Part shown: one piece after another, positions 15,889-23,989 of the stretch
Numbering within the stretch: position 1 is the first letter of the stretch
How the letters are laid out: every line of letters starts with the position of its first letter
Made by a program: the position numbers and the translations under genes
Source of the DNA: Bacillus sp. 7884-1
GTDB taxonomy: Bacteria; Bacillota; Bacilli; Bacillales; Cytobacillaceae
Assembly (NCBI RefSeq): GCF_002272245.1
Contig: NZ_NPDD01000236.1
Location: 1-34,502 of the forward strand
Length of the DNA: 34,502 nt
Direction: 5' to 3'
Notes under the pieces: model-generated
What the model saw: only the letters and a program-made list of their open reading frames with translations
The model's database searches: none
What the model was told of the DNA's origin: nothing

Positions 15889-17466
15889 GTTTATAGTCTC
15901 TTGTTCAAATAGATTAATATGTTCATTGCGAAGGATATGTTTTTGGATTTTTCCTGAAGAAGTCATTGGGAATTCCTTTAAGGTAATGACTTTTTTAGGA
16001 ACCTTATATCCTCCTAATTGCTGCTTACATAATTGAATGATTTCTTCCTCTGGTATCTCTTCGTTATCTTTTGAAATTACGAAGGCTGTAAGTGCTTCTG
16101 TCCAGTGTTCGTGCGGAAGTCCCACAACAGCAACATTTTGAACCTTAGGATGCTGAAAAATACTCTTTTCCACCTCAATGGACGCGACGTTGACACCACC
16201 CGTTTTCACCATATCCTTCTTCCTGTCAGCAAACCATAGGATAGAATCTTTGTCAAAATATCCATAGTCCCCGCTATGGAACCACCCATTCGCAAAGGCT
16301 TCATCTGTTTTTTGAGTGTCGTTTAAGTAACCTTCCATTGTTTGTGGACTACGATAAACAATTTCCCCTACTTCATTTTCTCCGAGTAATTCACCCTTCT
16401 CATTCATAATTCCCACTTCCACGTTAACCGCTGGAGTTCCGACTGCGCCAGACTTTATTAATTGGTGCTCAGGGCGAAAAACCGTAGCAACTGGTGCCAT
16501 TTCGGTTTGGCCAAAAAGAAGAGCGAAATCACATTTGAAGACATTATGTGCGCGCTGAAGTTCATAATCTGGCATAGGTGCCATCGCATACACACATAAT
16601 CTCAGTGAGGTTAAATCATAATCTACTCTTTTTGGATGGTCTAGTAAGGCACGGTACATCATCGGCAGACCAAATATTTGGGTTGCTTTTTCTTTTTCTA
16701 TTAAGGACATTAATGTTTCAGGTTCAAACTTTTTCAAGATAATCGTCGTTCCGCCTGCAAGGAAAACAGGTGTTGAAATCGCATTTAGTTGTGCAGTGTG
16801 GAAGAATGGCAGCATGGCAATCGAAATATCCTGGTCCGTAAACTTTAAATCAAAAGCTGTACCCAAGGTATTAAAATAGACAGCAGTATGACTGCTCATC
16901 ACTCCTTTTGGGTTGGAGGTTGTTCCGCTGGTGTATAAACATTGCATTAAATCTCGATCATTTACCTCACAGAGAACCTCTGAGTCGTCCTCTGCACTCC
17001 AGAGGGGCTCCCATTCATGAAAACGCTGGTTATGATTCGTTATTTTACTACAGTCATAGTCACCTATAACGATAACCTCTTTAAGGGATTCACTAGCTGG
17101 CATTAAATTAAGAAATGAGTTTTCTACTACAACAGCTTTGCAATTAGAGTCTTTTAGGATATATTCTATTTCATTCGAGAGTAAACCTGTATTAATGGGA
17201 ACAATGGTAATTCCTGCTTTTGCACATGCAAAGTAGGTTAGGATAAATTCAATGGAATTACTGGAGAGTATTGAGAGTCGATCGCCTTTTTCAATTCCAA
17301 TCGATTGGAAACCCCTTGCCACTTTGTTAACCCATTTGTTCAGCTCTAGATAAGACACTCTTGTGTCGCCTTCAATAACAGCTATTTTATTTGGGTATCT
17401 TTTAGAGCTTCTCTTTAAAATATCTCCCATATTAACGCGATGAATTAAGTTAAAATCTAACGACAT
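15883..17466 (-). CDS. AMP-forming acyl-CoA ligase
   Basis: This is a 527-aa ANL-superfamily acyl-CoA synthetase. The AMP-binding loop near residues 178-188 reads YTSGTTSNPKG, with Ser for the usual second Gly. FGQTEM, GWFHSGDYG, DRKKDMVKTGGVNVAS and the C-terminal TSSGKIQKH with the catalytic Lys are all present. I chose ATG 17466, with GAGGGGG 6 bases upstream; in-frame TTG 17487 and ATG 17472 lie on or too near that site. It follows the acyl-CoA dehydrogenase by 33 bases and shares its sigma-54 promoter. The pairing suggests that this ligase makes the CoA ester which the dehydrogenase oxidises. The substrate is unknown. Confidence 0.88.
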   Translation of the reverse strand: MSLDFNLIHRVNMGDILKRSSKRYPNKIAVIEGDTRVSYLELNKWVNKVARGFQSIGIEKGDRLSILSSNSIEFILTYFACAKAGITIVPINTGLLSNEIEYILKDSNCKAVVVENSFLNLMPASESLKEVIVIGDYDCSKITNHNQRFHEWEPLWSAEDDSEVLCEVNDRDLMQCLYTSGTTSNPKGVMSSHTAVYFNTLGTAFDLKFTDQDISIAMLPFFHTAQLNAISTPVFLAGGTTIILKKFEPETLMSLIEKEKATQIFGLPMMYRALLDHPKRVDYDLTSLRLCVYAMAPMPDYELQRAHNVFKCDFALLFGQTEMAPVATVFRPEHQLIKSGAVGTPAVNVEVGIMNEKGELLGENEVGEIVYRSPQTMEGYLNDTQKTDEAFANGWFHSGDYGYFDKDSILWFADRKKDMVKTGGVNVASIEVEKSIFQHPKVQNVAVVGLPHEHWTEALTAFVISKDNEEIPEEEIIQLCKQQLGGYKVPKKVITLKEFPMTSSGKIQKHILRNEHINLFEQETINK

Positions 17467-17499
17467 GCGCATCCCCCTCTTATTCAAAAATAATCCATA

Positions 17500-18645
17500 T
17501 TAAAAGGTTTTGACGTCTAATAGCTCTCTTGCAATAATCAAGCGTCTAACCTCTGAAGTACCTGCACCAATTTCATAGAGTTTTGCATCCCGGAGATAAC
17601 GGTTTACAGGATAATCCAGCATATAACCATACCCGCCATGAATTTGAACAGCTTCTAACGCTGTCTTTGTTGCGGTTTCAGCTGTAAATAGAATGGCAGA
17701 AGCTGCCTTTAACGTGACCTTTTTTCCTTTTGCAGCCTCTGATGCAGCCTCATAGGTTAATAGTTTCGCAGCACGTAAGTTTGTGTACATATCGGCAATT
17801 TTCGCTTGGATTAGCTGGAAGTTAGCAATTTCTTTTCCAAATTGACTTCTTTCCTTCGAGTATTTCACTGATTCTCTAAAAGCCGCTTCTCCAATGCCCA
17901 GTGCTAATGCTGAAACCACGACTCTTTCAATATCTAAGCCGCCCATCATGACTTTAATTCCTTTATTCACTTCACCTAAGACATTTTCCACTGGAACACG
18001 GCACTCATCAAAGATTAACTCTCCTGTAGCAGACCCGCGATTTCCCATTTTTTCAAGCCGTTTCGAAACGAAAAATCCTGGATAGCCCTTTTCAACTATA
18101 AAAGCAGTGATTCCGTGAGCACCTTTATCCTTGTCTGTTTTTGCATAAACAATCAAGACATCCGCAATGGGACCATTGGTGATAAATGTTTTACTGCCAT
18201 TTAAAATGTAATAATCGCCATCACGTCTAGCAGTCGTACTCATCCCAACAGCATCTGAACCCGAACCAGGTTCTGTTAAGCCGAGTGCACCAATTAAATC
18301 CCCGCTGCACAGTCCAGGAAGATACTTTTCTCTTTGAGCCTCATTTCCATTATGATAAAGATTGTGTGAACATAAATTAGAATGGGCAGCATAGGATACT
18401 GCTATCGCTGCACTATATTTAGAAATCTCTTCTGTCACCATCGCTTGTTCAACCGGTCCAAGTCCTGTCCCGCCATACTCCTCAGGAATGGTTACACCCA
18501 ATACGCCTAATTCACCTAGCTTTTTCCAAATCCAATTTGGAAACTCGTCTGTTCTATCCATTTCTTCAGCAATTGGTGCAATTTCTTTCAATACAAAATT
18601 CGCAACCGTTTTCCTTAAAAATTCCAATTCTTCTGAAAATTCCAC
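17500..18645 (-). CDS. Acyl-CoA dehydrogenase, isovaleryl-CoA-dehydrogenase-like
   Basis: This 381-aa flavoprotein has the normal length for the family. It has ALGLTEPGSGSDAVGM in the FAD/substrate region and the C-terminal QIHGGYGYMLDYPVNRYLRDAK segment. It ends with YEIGAGTSEVRRLIIARE rather than the YEGTSE of straight-chain enzymes. Together with GLDIERVV near residues 246-253, which holds the Glu matching the catalytic base of isovaleryl-CoA dehydrogenase, this points to a branched acyl-CoA (as LiuA, AtuD or YngJ). It would form the 2,3-double bond needed before gamma-carboxylation. The start is GTG with GGAGGG 7 bases upstream. A sigma-54 promoter lies at 18764-18780. Confidence 0.9.
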   Translation of the reverse strand: MEFSEELEFLRKTVANFVLKEIAPIAEEMDRTDEFPNWIWKKLGELGVLGVTIPEEYGGTGLGPVEQAMVTEEISKYSAAIAVSYAAHSNLCSHNLYHNGNEAQREKYLPGLCSGDLIGALGLTEPGSGSDAVGMSTTARRDGDYYILNGSKTFITNGPIADVLIVYAKTDKDKGAHGITAFIVEKGYPGFFVSKRLEKMGNRGSATGELIFDECRVPVENVLGEVNKGIKVMMGGLDIERVVVSALALGIGEAAFRESVKYSKERSQFGKEIANFQLIQAKIADMYTNLRAAKLLTYEAASEAAKGKKVTLKAASAILFTAETATKTALEAVQIHGGYGYMLDYPVNRYLRDAKLYEIGAGTSEVRRLIIARELLDVKTF

Positions 18646-18763
18646 TTATTATCCCTCCGCTAAAATAATCCGAAATGAAATTTCCTCTCCATTACACTTA
18701 TCATTCGATATAAGATTCCTCATATCCTCTAAAAAAGCACAATATCCAGGATACTATTAAACA

Positions 18764-18780
18764 TGCAACAACCATGCCAA
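18764..18780 (-). promoter_or_regulatory. Sigma-54 (-24/-12) promoter of the dehydrogenase-ligase unit
   Basis: On the minus strand the sequence is TTGGCATGGTTGTTGCA. It has the invariant GG and GC and only one change (T for C) from TGGCAC-N5-TTGCA. The start would fall near 18753, giving a leader of about 108 bases before the GTG at 18645. It is the partner of the promoter at 13543-13559. Confidence 0.9.
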
Positions 18781-18827
18781 GTATTAATTAAGCTAATGGT
18801 CAATAGAATGTTTATAAGATTAATGTC

Positions 18828-18856
18828 GAGTGTTCATTTTTTATACAACTACGTAA
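18828..18856. promoter_or_regulatory. Proposed activator binding site, copy 2
   Basis: The element begins GAGTGTTCAT and ends ACAACTACGTAA. It matches the element at 13656-13684 at 23 of 29 positions without gaps. It lies about 89 bases upstream of the expected start of the dehydrogenase transcript, which suits an enhancer-binding protein. The rest of both control regions is not similar. Confidence 0.65.
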
Positions 18857-18875
18857 ATTAATTAAACAATCGTAA

Positions 18876-19148
18876 ATGTACATACACATTTTTCTTTATC
18901 ACTGTCAAAAATTTATTCCGAGTATTCCTACTACTAAAGAATTACTATGTTACCCTTGTACCTGGATCCTTTATGTATTAATGGTTATTACCTATATCAT
19001 AAATGTACAAATTGGATTCGGCTTATCCATGAACATTTCTTGGATTGGCGCTGCCATACTGATTGGGTTATTCTTCCGTGCTGCTAAAAAAGCACGAGCA
19101 AATAATCTACCGCTTGAAGAGGATGTTACTGGTTGGAAGGCAGCCTAA
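18876..19148 (+). pseudogene. Orphan 90-aa frame, possibly a permease C-terminal remnant
   Basis: The frame opens with ATG at 18876 but has no ribosome binding site there, nor before the in-frame ATG at 18981. From about residue 30 it looks like real membrane-protein sequence: two hydrophobic segments (about residues 30-48 and 53-68), then a basic RAAKKARANN stretch and an acidic tail. The first 29 residues look unlike protein. I read it as the last part of a lost transporter or a small unannotated membrane protein, and cannot name the family. A terminator follows at 19193-19222, which fits a former gene end. Confidence 0.4.
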
Positions 19149-19192
19149 TGGCTTTGTAGCCATATTTAAAGTCTATAATCGCTATAAGGATT

Positions 19193-19222
19193 AAAGTGTA
19201 CGCAGCCGTGTGCACTTTTTTT
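19193..19222 (+). terminator. Rho-independent terminator
   Basis: AAAGTGTACGC at 19193-19203 pairs with GTGTGCACTTT at 19208-19218 (two G-T pairs) around AGCC. It is followed by a T-run to 19222. It ends whatever transcript crosses the orphan frame at 18876-19148. Confidence 0.8.
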
Positions 19223-19345
19223 GTAATAATAATTCAACATATTCTATTTTCCATTCTCATAAAATGGACAAGGAGAGGTAGTCCAAAGAGGGGGAATGAA
19301 TGTGGAGATCACGACTGTACATTTGAGGATCCATTTCTACTAGTT

Positions 19346-19963
19346 ATGAAAAAAACATTGCTGACTTATTTTTGTTTATTATTAGGAGCAACCCTGCAGG
19401 GTATTGCAATGTCTGTATTTCTATTTCCACATTCAATACCATCTGGCGGCGGTGCTGGACTCGCCATCCTAATCAATCATTTTTTCCCTCTATCACTTGG
19501 GTTTTCATTATGGCTAGCAAATGTTGTCTTTTTATTATTTGCTCTCCCCTATTTTGGATTTACCTGGACCTTTCGCACAATTATTTCAGTTGGCATTACC
19601 GCTATGACGGTAGGTTATATAACCACTAACTATCCTCATCCACATATTAATATTTTTATCTGTATTGTGGCTGGGAGTATTGTTTTTGGCTTTGGGGTCG
19701 GCTTACTAATTCGTGCAGGGGCATCTAGTGGCGGGATGGTCATTCCATCGTTAATGATTGCCAACTACAAACAGTGGAGCCCTGGAAAAGTAATGATGGG
19801 GATTAACTTTATAATCTTTTTACTAACTGCTCTTGTCATTGATTATAATATCGTATTATATGCCATCATTTGCCAATTTTTCTCAACCAATATTATTGAT
19901 TATATTTATGATTTTAAACTCCATAGGATAAGCTTCTTATCAGCGAATTGGAGAAAAAGATAA
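19346..19963 (+). CDS. YitT-family (DUF161) membrane protein, short form
   Basis: This 205-aa hydrophobic protein has about five or six membrane segments. It contains FLFPHSIPSGGGAGLAILINHF (near residues 26-47) and RAGASSGGMVIPSLMI, both typical of YitT_membrane proteins. It lacks the C-terminal DUF2179 domain of full-length YitT (about 280 aa), so it is a membrane-only form. I chose ATG 19346. The frame stays open back to a GTG at 19196, but that codon lies inside a terminator hairpin. The ribosome binding site is poor (GAGGA 16-17 bases away). A bidirectional terminator follows at 19960-19994. The family's function is not well established. Confidence 0.78.
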   Translation: MKKTLLTYFCLLLGATLQGIAMSVFLFPHSIPSGGGAGLAILINHFFPLSLGFSLWLANVVFLLFALPYFGFTWTFRTIISVGITAMTVGYITTNYPHPHINIFICIVAGSIVFGFGVGLLIRAGASSGGMVIPSLMIANYKQWSPGKVMMGINFIIFLLTALVIDYNIVLYAIICQFFSTNIIDYIYDFKLHRISFLSANWRKR

Positions 19964-19994
19964 GAAGATCCCTTATAGAATCTTCTTATTTTTT
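19960..19994. terminator. Bidirectional terminator between yitT-like and cysC genes
   Basis: ATAAGAAGAT at 19960-19969 pairs with ATCTTCTTAT at 19980-19989 around a 10-base loop. A T-run follows on the plus strand (19989-19994), and on the minus strand CTTTTTCTCC follows the stem. It separates two convergent genes. Confidence 0.85.
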
Positions 19995-20572
19995 AAATAT
20001 ATTTTTATATTTTCAACTGATTGTTCAATCGTCATTTTATCTGTTTCAATGACAATTTCAGGTTGATACGGAGTCTCATATGGTGAAGAAATCCCTGTAA
20101 ACTCGGGGATTTCTCCCTTTCTTGCTTTTTTATATAACCCTTTTGGATCCCTATTTTCACAGACTTCTATGGGGCATTTCACAAAGATTTCAATAAATTC
20201 CCCTGCTTCATACATCTGACGAACAAGCTCCCTATCTTCTCGAAATGGAGAAATAAAGGCAGATGAAACAATTAGGCCGCTGTCAACAAATAGCTTTGCT
20301 ACTTCCCCAATTCTCCGGATATTCTCTTTTCGATCTGCTGGTCGAAAACTTAAATCACTATTTAATCCATGACGGATATTGTCACCATCAAGTACATAGG
20401 TTCTAACACCCTCATGAAACAACGCACGGTCTACTGCATTTGCCAAGGTAGATTTCCCTGACCCTGATAACCCTGTAAACCAAAGGACACAGCTTTTATG
20501 CCCATTGATAAGATGGCGATCTTTTTTGGTAACACTTGAGTGATGCCAAGTAATGTTATGTGAAATTTTCAT
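19973..20572 (-). CDS. cysC: Adenylylsulfate (APS) kinase
   Basis: This 199-aa APS kinase (as B. subtilis YisZ) phosphorylates APS to PAPS with ATP. The P-loop GLSGSGKS is at residues 34-41. The substrate motif [12 protein letters not shown] and the FISPFREDR motif are present, as is [11 protein letters not shown] in the lid region. The length is normal. It follows the sulfate adenylyltransferase gene by 12 bases and is the last gene of the sulfate/sulfonate operon. A bidirectional terminator follows. Confidence 0.93.
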   Translation of the reverse strand: MKISHNITWHHSSVTKKDRHLINGHKSCVLWFTGLSGSGKSTLANAVDRALFHEGVRTYVLDGDNIRHGLNSDLSFRPADRKENIRRIGEVAKLFVDSGLIVSSAFISPFREDRELVRQMYEAGEFIEIFVKCPIEVCENRDPKGLYKKARKGEIPEFTGISSPYETPYQPEIVIETDKMTIEQSVENIKIYLKNKKIL

Positions 20573-20584
20573 TTTCTACACCCT

Positions 20585-21733
20585 TTAGTTTTTGGTATAA
20601 ACATCCTTCATACCTTGGATAAGAATATCAATTACTTCTGGCCGGCTGAATTCCTTCGGCGGATGTACACCGTTTTTTAACATCGCTCTTACCTTTGTAC
20701 CCGATAAAATGACATGATGATGGGAATCATGTGGACATGTTTTTTCCGAGGCCATATTCTCGCATTTTTTACAATAAAAGCTATGTTCAAAGAATAGGGG
20801 TTTGATTCCTAGCTCCTCTTCCTTAAATGCACTAAATATTTTCTGTGCATCGTAAGTGCCATAATAACTTCCTACTCCTGCATGGTCTCTACCCACAATA
20901 AAATGTGTACATCCGAAATTTTTCCGTACAATAGCATGAAAAATGGCTTCTCTTGGTCCAGCATAACGCATAGCTGCAGGGAATACAGATAAGAAAACCC
21001 GGTCTTTTGGATAATAATTATCGAGTAAAATCTGATAACTTTTCATTCGGATGTCACTTGGAATATCATCCGCTTTTGTCTCCCCTACCAACGGATTTAA
21101 GAATAGGCCATCGACAATTTCTAATGCCGTTTTTTGTATATATTCATGTGCTCGATGAACAGGATTTCTTGTTTGGAACCCCACGACCGTCTTCCAGCCA
21201 AGATTTCTAAATTTCTCTCTTGTTTCGATTGGATCTAAGTAAAAACTTTCAAACCCGCTCTTTTTAATCCTTTTTACCATCGTAATGGGACCAGCAAGAT
21301 AGAGTTCATCCCTAGCAAACAGTTTTTTTACGCCAGGGTGTTGCAAATCAGTTGTTTTATAAACCATTTCGGCTTCTATCTTTTTATCAGGAATATAGAT
21401 TTCCTCCACATTCATCACACCATATACGATTCCATCCTGAATAAGGTTAATGGTTTCCCCTGCCTTAAGTTCAATTGCTTTATTTTTATCAATCGCTAAT
21501 GTAATGGGTATTGACCATGGGAGTCCATTGGAAAGCCTCATATTTTTTACAACTGATTCATAATCTGCTTTTCCCATAAAGCCTTCCAAAGGGCTATAAG
21601 CTCCATTTGCAATTAACTCCAAATCACTTAATTCTAAATTATCAAGTATTACACTATTACGGGATATTTCGCTTGAAAAATTTAGGTTTATCCGATTTAT
21701 TAATTTGCCGCCATGCGGTACACTTTCACTCAC
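20585..21733 (-). CDS. sat: Sulfate adenylyltransferase (ATP sulfurylase)
   Basis: This 382-aa ATP sulfurylase of the single-chain type (as B. subtilis Sat/YitA) makes APS from sulfate and ATP. It carries the [10 protein letters not shown] motif at residues 187-196 and [18 protein letters not shown], both at the active site. [16 protein letters not shown] segment near the C terminus has the Cys pattern common in this family. I chose the GTG at 21733: GGGAGG lies 7 bases upstream and the product then begins [13 protein letters not shown], like known Sat proteins. The ATG at 21763 would add ten unrelated residues and has no ribosome binding site. Confidence 0.93.
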   Translation of the reverse strand: MSESVPHGGKLINRINLNFSSEISRNSVILDNLELSDLELIANGAYSPLEGFMGKADYESVVKNMRLSNGLPWSIPITLAIDKNKAIELKAGETINLIQDGIVYGVMNVEEIYIPDKKIEAEMVYKTTDLQHPGVKKLFARDELYLAGPITMVKRIKKSGFESFYLDPIETREKFRNLGWKTVVGFQTRNPVHRAHEYIQKTALEIVDGLFLNPLVGETKADDIPSDIRMKSYQILLDNYYPKDRVFLSVFPAAMRYAGPREAIFHAIVRKNFGCTHFIVGRDHAGVGSYYGTYDAQKIFSAFKEEELGIKPLFFEHSFYCKKCENMASEKTCPHDSHHHVILSGTKVRAMLKNGVHPPKEFSRPEVIDILIQGMKDVYTKN

Positions 21734-21797
21734 AATTTTTCCCTCCCAATGCCACTGAATCATCTATAAGGCTGTAGACCATATAAAAAGACATAAA

Positions 21798-22499
21798 TTA
21801 TGATTCATGGAGTCCGCATTCCGTTTTTGATTGGCCAGCCCATCGGCCAGCACGAGAATCCATTTGATTTGATACACGGTTTGTACATGGGGCACACCCG
21901 ATACTTGGGTATCCATTGTCATGTAATGGATTATAAGGCAGCTTGTTTAAGTGAATATAAGTCATGATATCTTCTGAGGACCAATGTATGAGGGGACAAA
22001 TTTTTATTTTTTTGAATTTATCATCTTTATTAATGTACTGAGTATTGCTCCGTGTGGGGGATTGTTCTCGCCTTAAACCAGAGATCCATGCATTTGCCCC
22101 CTCTAAGCCCTCCTTTAGGGGAACCACCTTTCTCATATGGCAGCAAAGATTTGGGTTATGTTTCCATAACTCCTCACCATACCATTTTGCTTGGTCCTCC
22201 AACGAATTCTTCGGTTTTACCATGTTGATTTGTAAGGAAGGATATCGAGTTTTTACTTTTTCAATTAATTCATATGTCTCTGGAAAATGTAGTCCAGTAT
22301 CAAGAAAAAGGATTTTTGCCTTTTTATTAACCTTCGAAATTAAATCAATTAAAACGATGCCCTCTGCACCAAAACTGCAGGCATAGACAATTTCATCTTT
22401 ATATTCACGATATGCCCACTTCAAAACATCCAAATAGTCTGGCTGGATATCCATAAAGGATTCTATCTTTTTTTGATCCCATCTATCATGCGTCAACAT
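21798..22499 (-). CDS. cysH: APS/PAPS reductase, [4Fe-4S] type
   Basis: This 233-aa phosphoadenylyl/adenylyl-sulfate reductase (as B. subtilis CysH/YitB) reduces APS or PAPS to sulfite with thioredoxin. The ACSFGAEG PP-loop is near residues 40-47. Four Cys that bind an iron-sulfur cluster in this class are C119-C120 and C202-C205 (CC...CxxC). The catalytic C-terminal ECGLH holds C228. I chose ATG 22499 because the product then begins MLTHDRW like B. subtilis CysH; an in-frame TTG lies at 22508. No sulfite reductase gene is nearby, so the sulfite probably feeds phosphosulfolactate synthase. Confidence 0.92.
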   Translation of the reverse strand: MLTHDRWDQKKIESFMDIQPDYLDVLKWAYREYKDEIVYACSFGAEGIVLIDLISKVNKKAKILFLDTGLHFPETYELIEKVKTRYPSLQINMVKPKNSLEDQAKWYGEELWKHNPNLCCHMRKVVPLKEGLEGANAWISGLRREQSPTRSNTQYINKDDKFKKIKICPLIHWSSEDIMTYIHLNKLPYNPLHDNGYPSIGCAPCTNRVSNQMDSRAGRWAGQSKTECGLHES

Positions 22500-22546
22500 C
22501 TCAGACAAACCTCAGCCCTCCATTTCTCTTTGCGCCGCTTTAGATT

Positions 22547-23074
22547 TTAAAAATCTAAAGTGATGCATGCATTATTAACGACCTCTATCTTATTCATATT
22601 GTTAATATCGCCGCATTGGGTGTATGAAATCACAGCTCTTATCCAAGAACCATGACCAAATGCTAAGATATTAGAATACTCTTTATATTTATCTAAAAAC
22701 ACTACAATTCGTTTTTCGAAATTCTTTAAACTCTCACCCAGTACTAATTCTTTCGGATTTTCCAACCATATTTCCCCATGCTTTTCTATCAGCTTCTTCT
22801 TTGGTACTCCTTCAAAGGGTCCAAAATCTAATTCGTCCAATAATCCTTCTGTTTCGTATTGATATCCATAGAGATTTGCTGTTTGGTGGGTTCTTTGTAA
22901 TGTACTTGCTAATATGATGTCAAATGGTGCCAACTTTCCAAGTATTTTCCGATTCTCAGCAATTTCCTTAGATAGTTCTTCAGAAACCTGCGAAAGTTCG
23001 ATATCCTTCCGCCCTTGAAGCCATGTATTTTTATTCCATTCCGTTGGAAGGTGTCTGATTAAAGTAATTGGCAT
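22547..23074 (-). CDS. Histidine phosphatase, likely phosphosulfolactate phosphatase
   Basis: This 175-aa protein of the histidine phosphatase (phosphoglycerate mutase-like) superfamily has all the core residues: R7-H8 in LIRHLPTEWN, R61 in STLQRTHQT, E81 in LDELDFGPFEG and H141 in AFGHGSW. It starts inside the end of the phosphosulfolactate synthase gene (16-base overlap), with GGAGG in front, so the two are translationally coupled. In B. subtilis the matching place is held by YitC, a ComB-type 2-phosphosulfolactate phosphatase of an unrelated fold. I infer that this enzyme removes phosphate from phosphosulfolactate to give sulfolactate. Family membership is clear; the substrate is inferred from context. 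Confidence 0.87.
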   Translation of the reverse strand: MPITLIRHLPTEWNKNTWLQGRKDIELSQVSEELSKEIAENRKILGKLAPFDIILASTLQRTHQTANLYGYQYETEGLLDELDFGPFEGVPKKKLIEKHGEIWLENPKELVLGESLKNFEKRIVVFLDKYKEYSNILAFGHGSWIRAVISYTQCGDINNMNKIEVVNNACITLDF

Positions 23075-23826
23075 TCATCTTCCTCCAAATAAAAGGTTTC
23101 ACTCCTAAGTCCACAGCGTTGTGTTTCCAATACTAATACATCTTGAAGTTTTACATTTCCCAAATTAACGTTTGGTCCAATTTCTTTAATAAAATACATT
23201 TGATGTTTAGGTGTAGGTGCTTCAAATATTATTTTTTTACTATCGATATCTTTTAATAATTCTTGAATCAAATTTAATTTAATGGTGCCGCATTTTTCAT
23301 ATATGCCAGAAGTTCCTGAATCCCTTCCTTCTGTTATTACATAGTCACAACCTGCATTTAGTAAAAAAGTTATTTCCTGCTTCCATTCTGATATGGCCAT
23401 TTCCTTATTAGAATCTTTTGATCCAACCTCAGCTATGACATGGAAATCCCTCTTAATCTGGGAGATCATTTGGAGGCGTTCTTGAAGAGGAATATCCAGT
23501 GTTCCATTTGATATTTCAATCCATTCAATCCCTAAATCACGTAAATGCGTTAAATATTCAGGGATTTTATTTTGATAAAAGCATTTTTCGAATAATGTTC
23601 CTCCACAATAAGGCTTTATCTTATGCTCCTTATAAAGTTCAATTTTCTTTCTTAAATTTGGAGTCACATAGGCAGAACCAATTCCTATTTTGGCAATATC
23701 AATGAGATAACCATAATCGGATAAAATATTTTTCAACTCACCTATTGGGGTTCCGAAATCGATTACCGAGGTCAAACCATACGTTCTATTTCCTGACGTC
23801 CTTTCTGGAAGTATTAAAAAATCCAT
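23059..23826 (-). CDS. yitD: Phosphosulfolactate synthase (ComA/YitD family)
   Basis: This 255-aa TIM-barrel protein belongs to the ComA family, which adds sulfite to phosphoenolpyruvate to make 2-phospho-3-sulfolactate. Supporting segments are RTYGLTSVIDFGTP (residues 14-27), DIAKIGIGSAYV (43-54), IEISNGTLDIP (around 106-116) and VITEGRDSGTSGIYEKCG (around 163-180). It is the first gene of the minus-strand sulfur operon. The following genes supply sulfite from sulfate and a phosphatase for the product. In B. subtilis, spores are reported to contain 3-sulfolactate, so a spore role is plausible here. The gene is not the competence regulator that shares the name ComA. Confidence 0.9.
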   Translation of the reverse strand: MDFLILPERTSGNRTYGLTSVIDFGTPIGELKNILSDYGYLIDIAKIGIGSAYVTPNLRKKIELYKEHKIKPYCGGTLFEKCFYQNKIPEYLTHLRDLGIEWIEISNGTLDIPLQERLQMISQIKRDFHVIAEVGSKDSNKEMAISEWKQEITFLLNAGCDYVITEGRDSGTSGIYEKCGTIKLNLIQELLKDIDSKKIIFEAPTPKHQMYFIKEIGPNVNLGNVKLQDVLVLETQRCGLRSETFYLEEDECQLL

Positions 23827-23989
23827 ATAAAAAGCGCCTCCTCTTTTTTTCTAGGATAGATTATTCATAATTTAGGTGAATGTGTAGATATTAGGCTATA
23901 AAAGGAGAAATTAGGCATTCGTCCTGTATAAACTCTCTCGTCACATCAAACAATAAAAAGGCTATTCTCACAGTTAGGGGTGTACTTCA

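Noticed and set aside
19196..19345. Upstream extension of the YitT-like gene to a GTG at 19196
   Set aside because: The frame is open, but the GTG lies in the stem of a terminator, there is no ribosome binding site, and the extension is unlike the family's N terminus.
23059..23826. Competence regulator ComA
   Set aside because: The protein is a TIM-barrel phosphosulfolactate synthase with sulfate-activation neighbours; it has no response-regulator or DNA-binding domain.
23827..23989. Sigma-E-type promoter before the sulfolactate operon
   Set aside because: AATATC and ATGAATAAT-like segments are present, but the match to the consensus and the spacing are too loose to claim.
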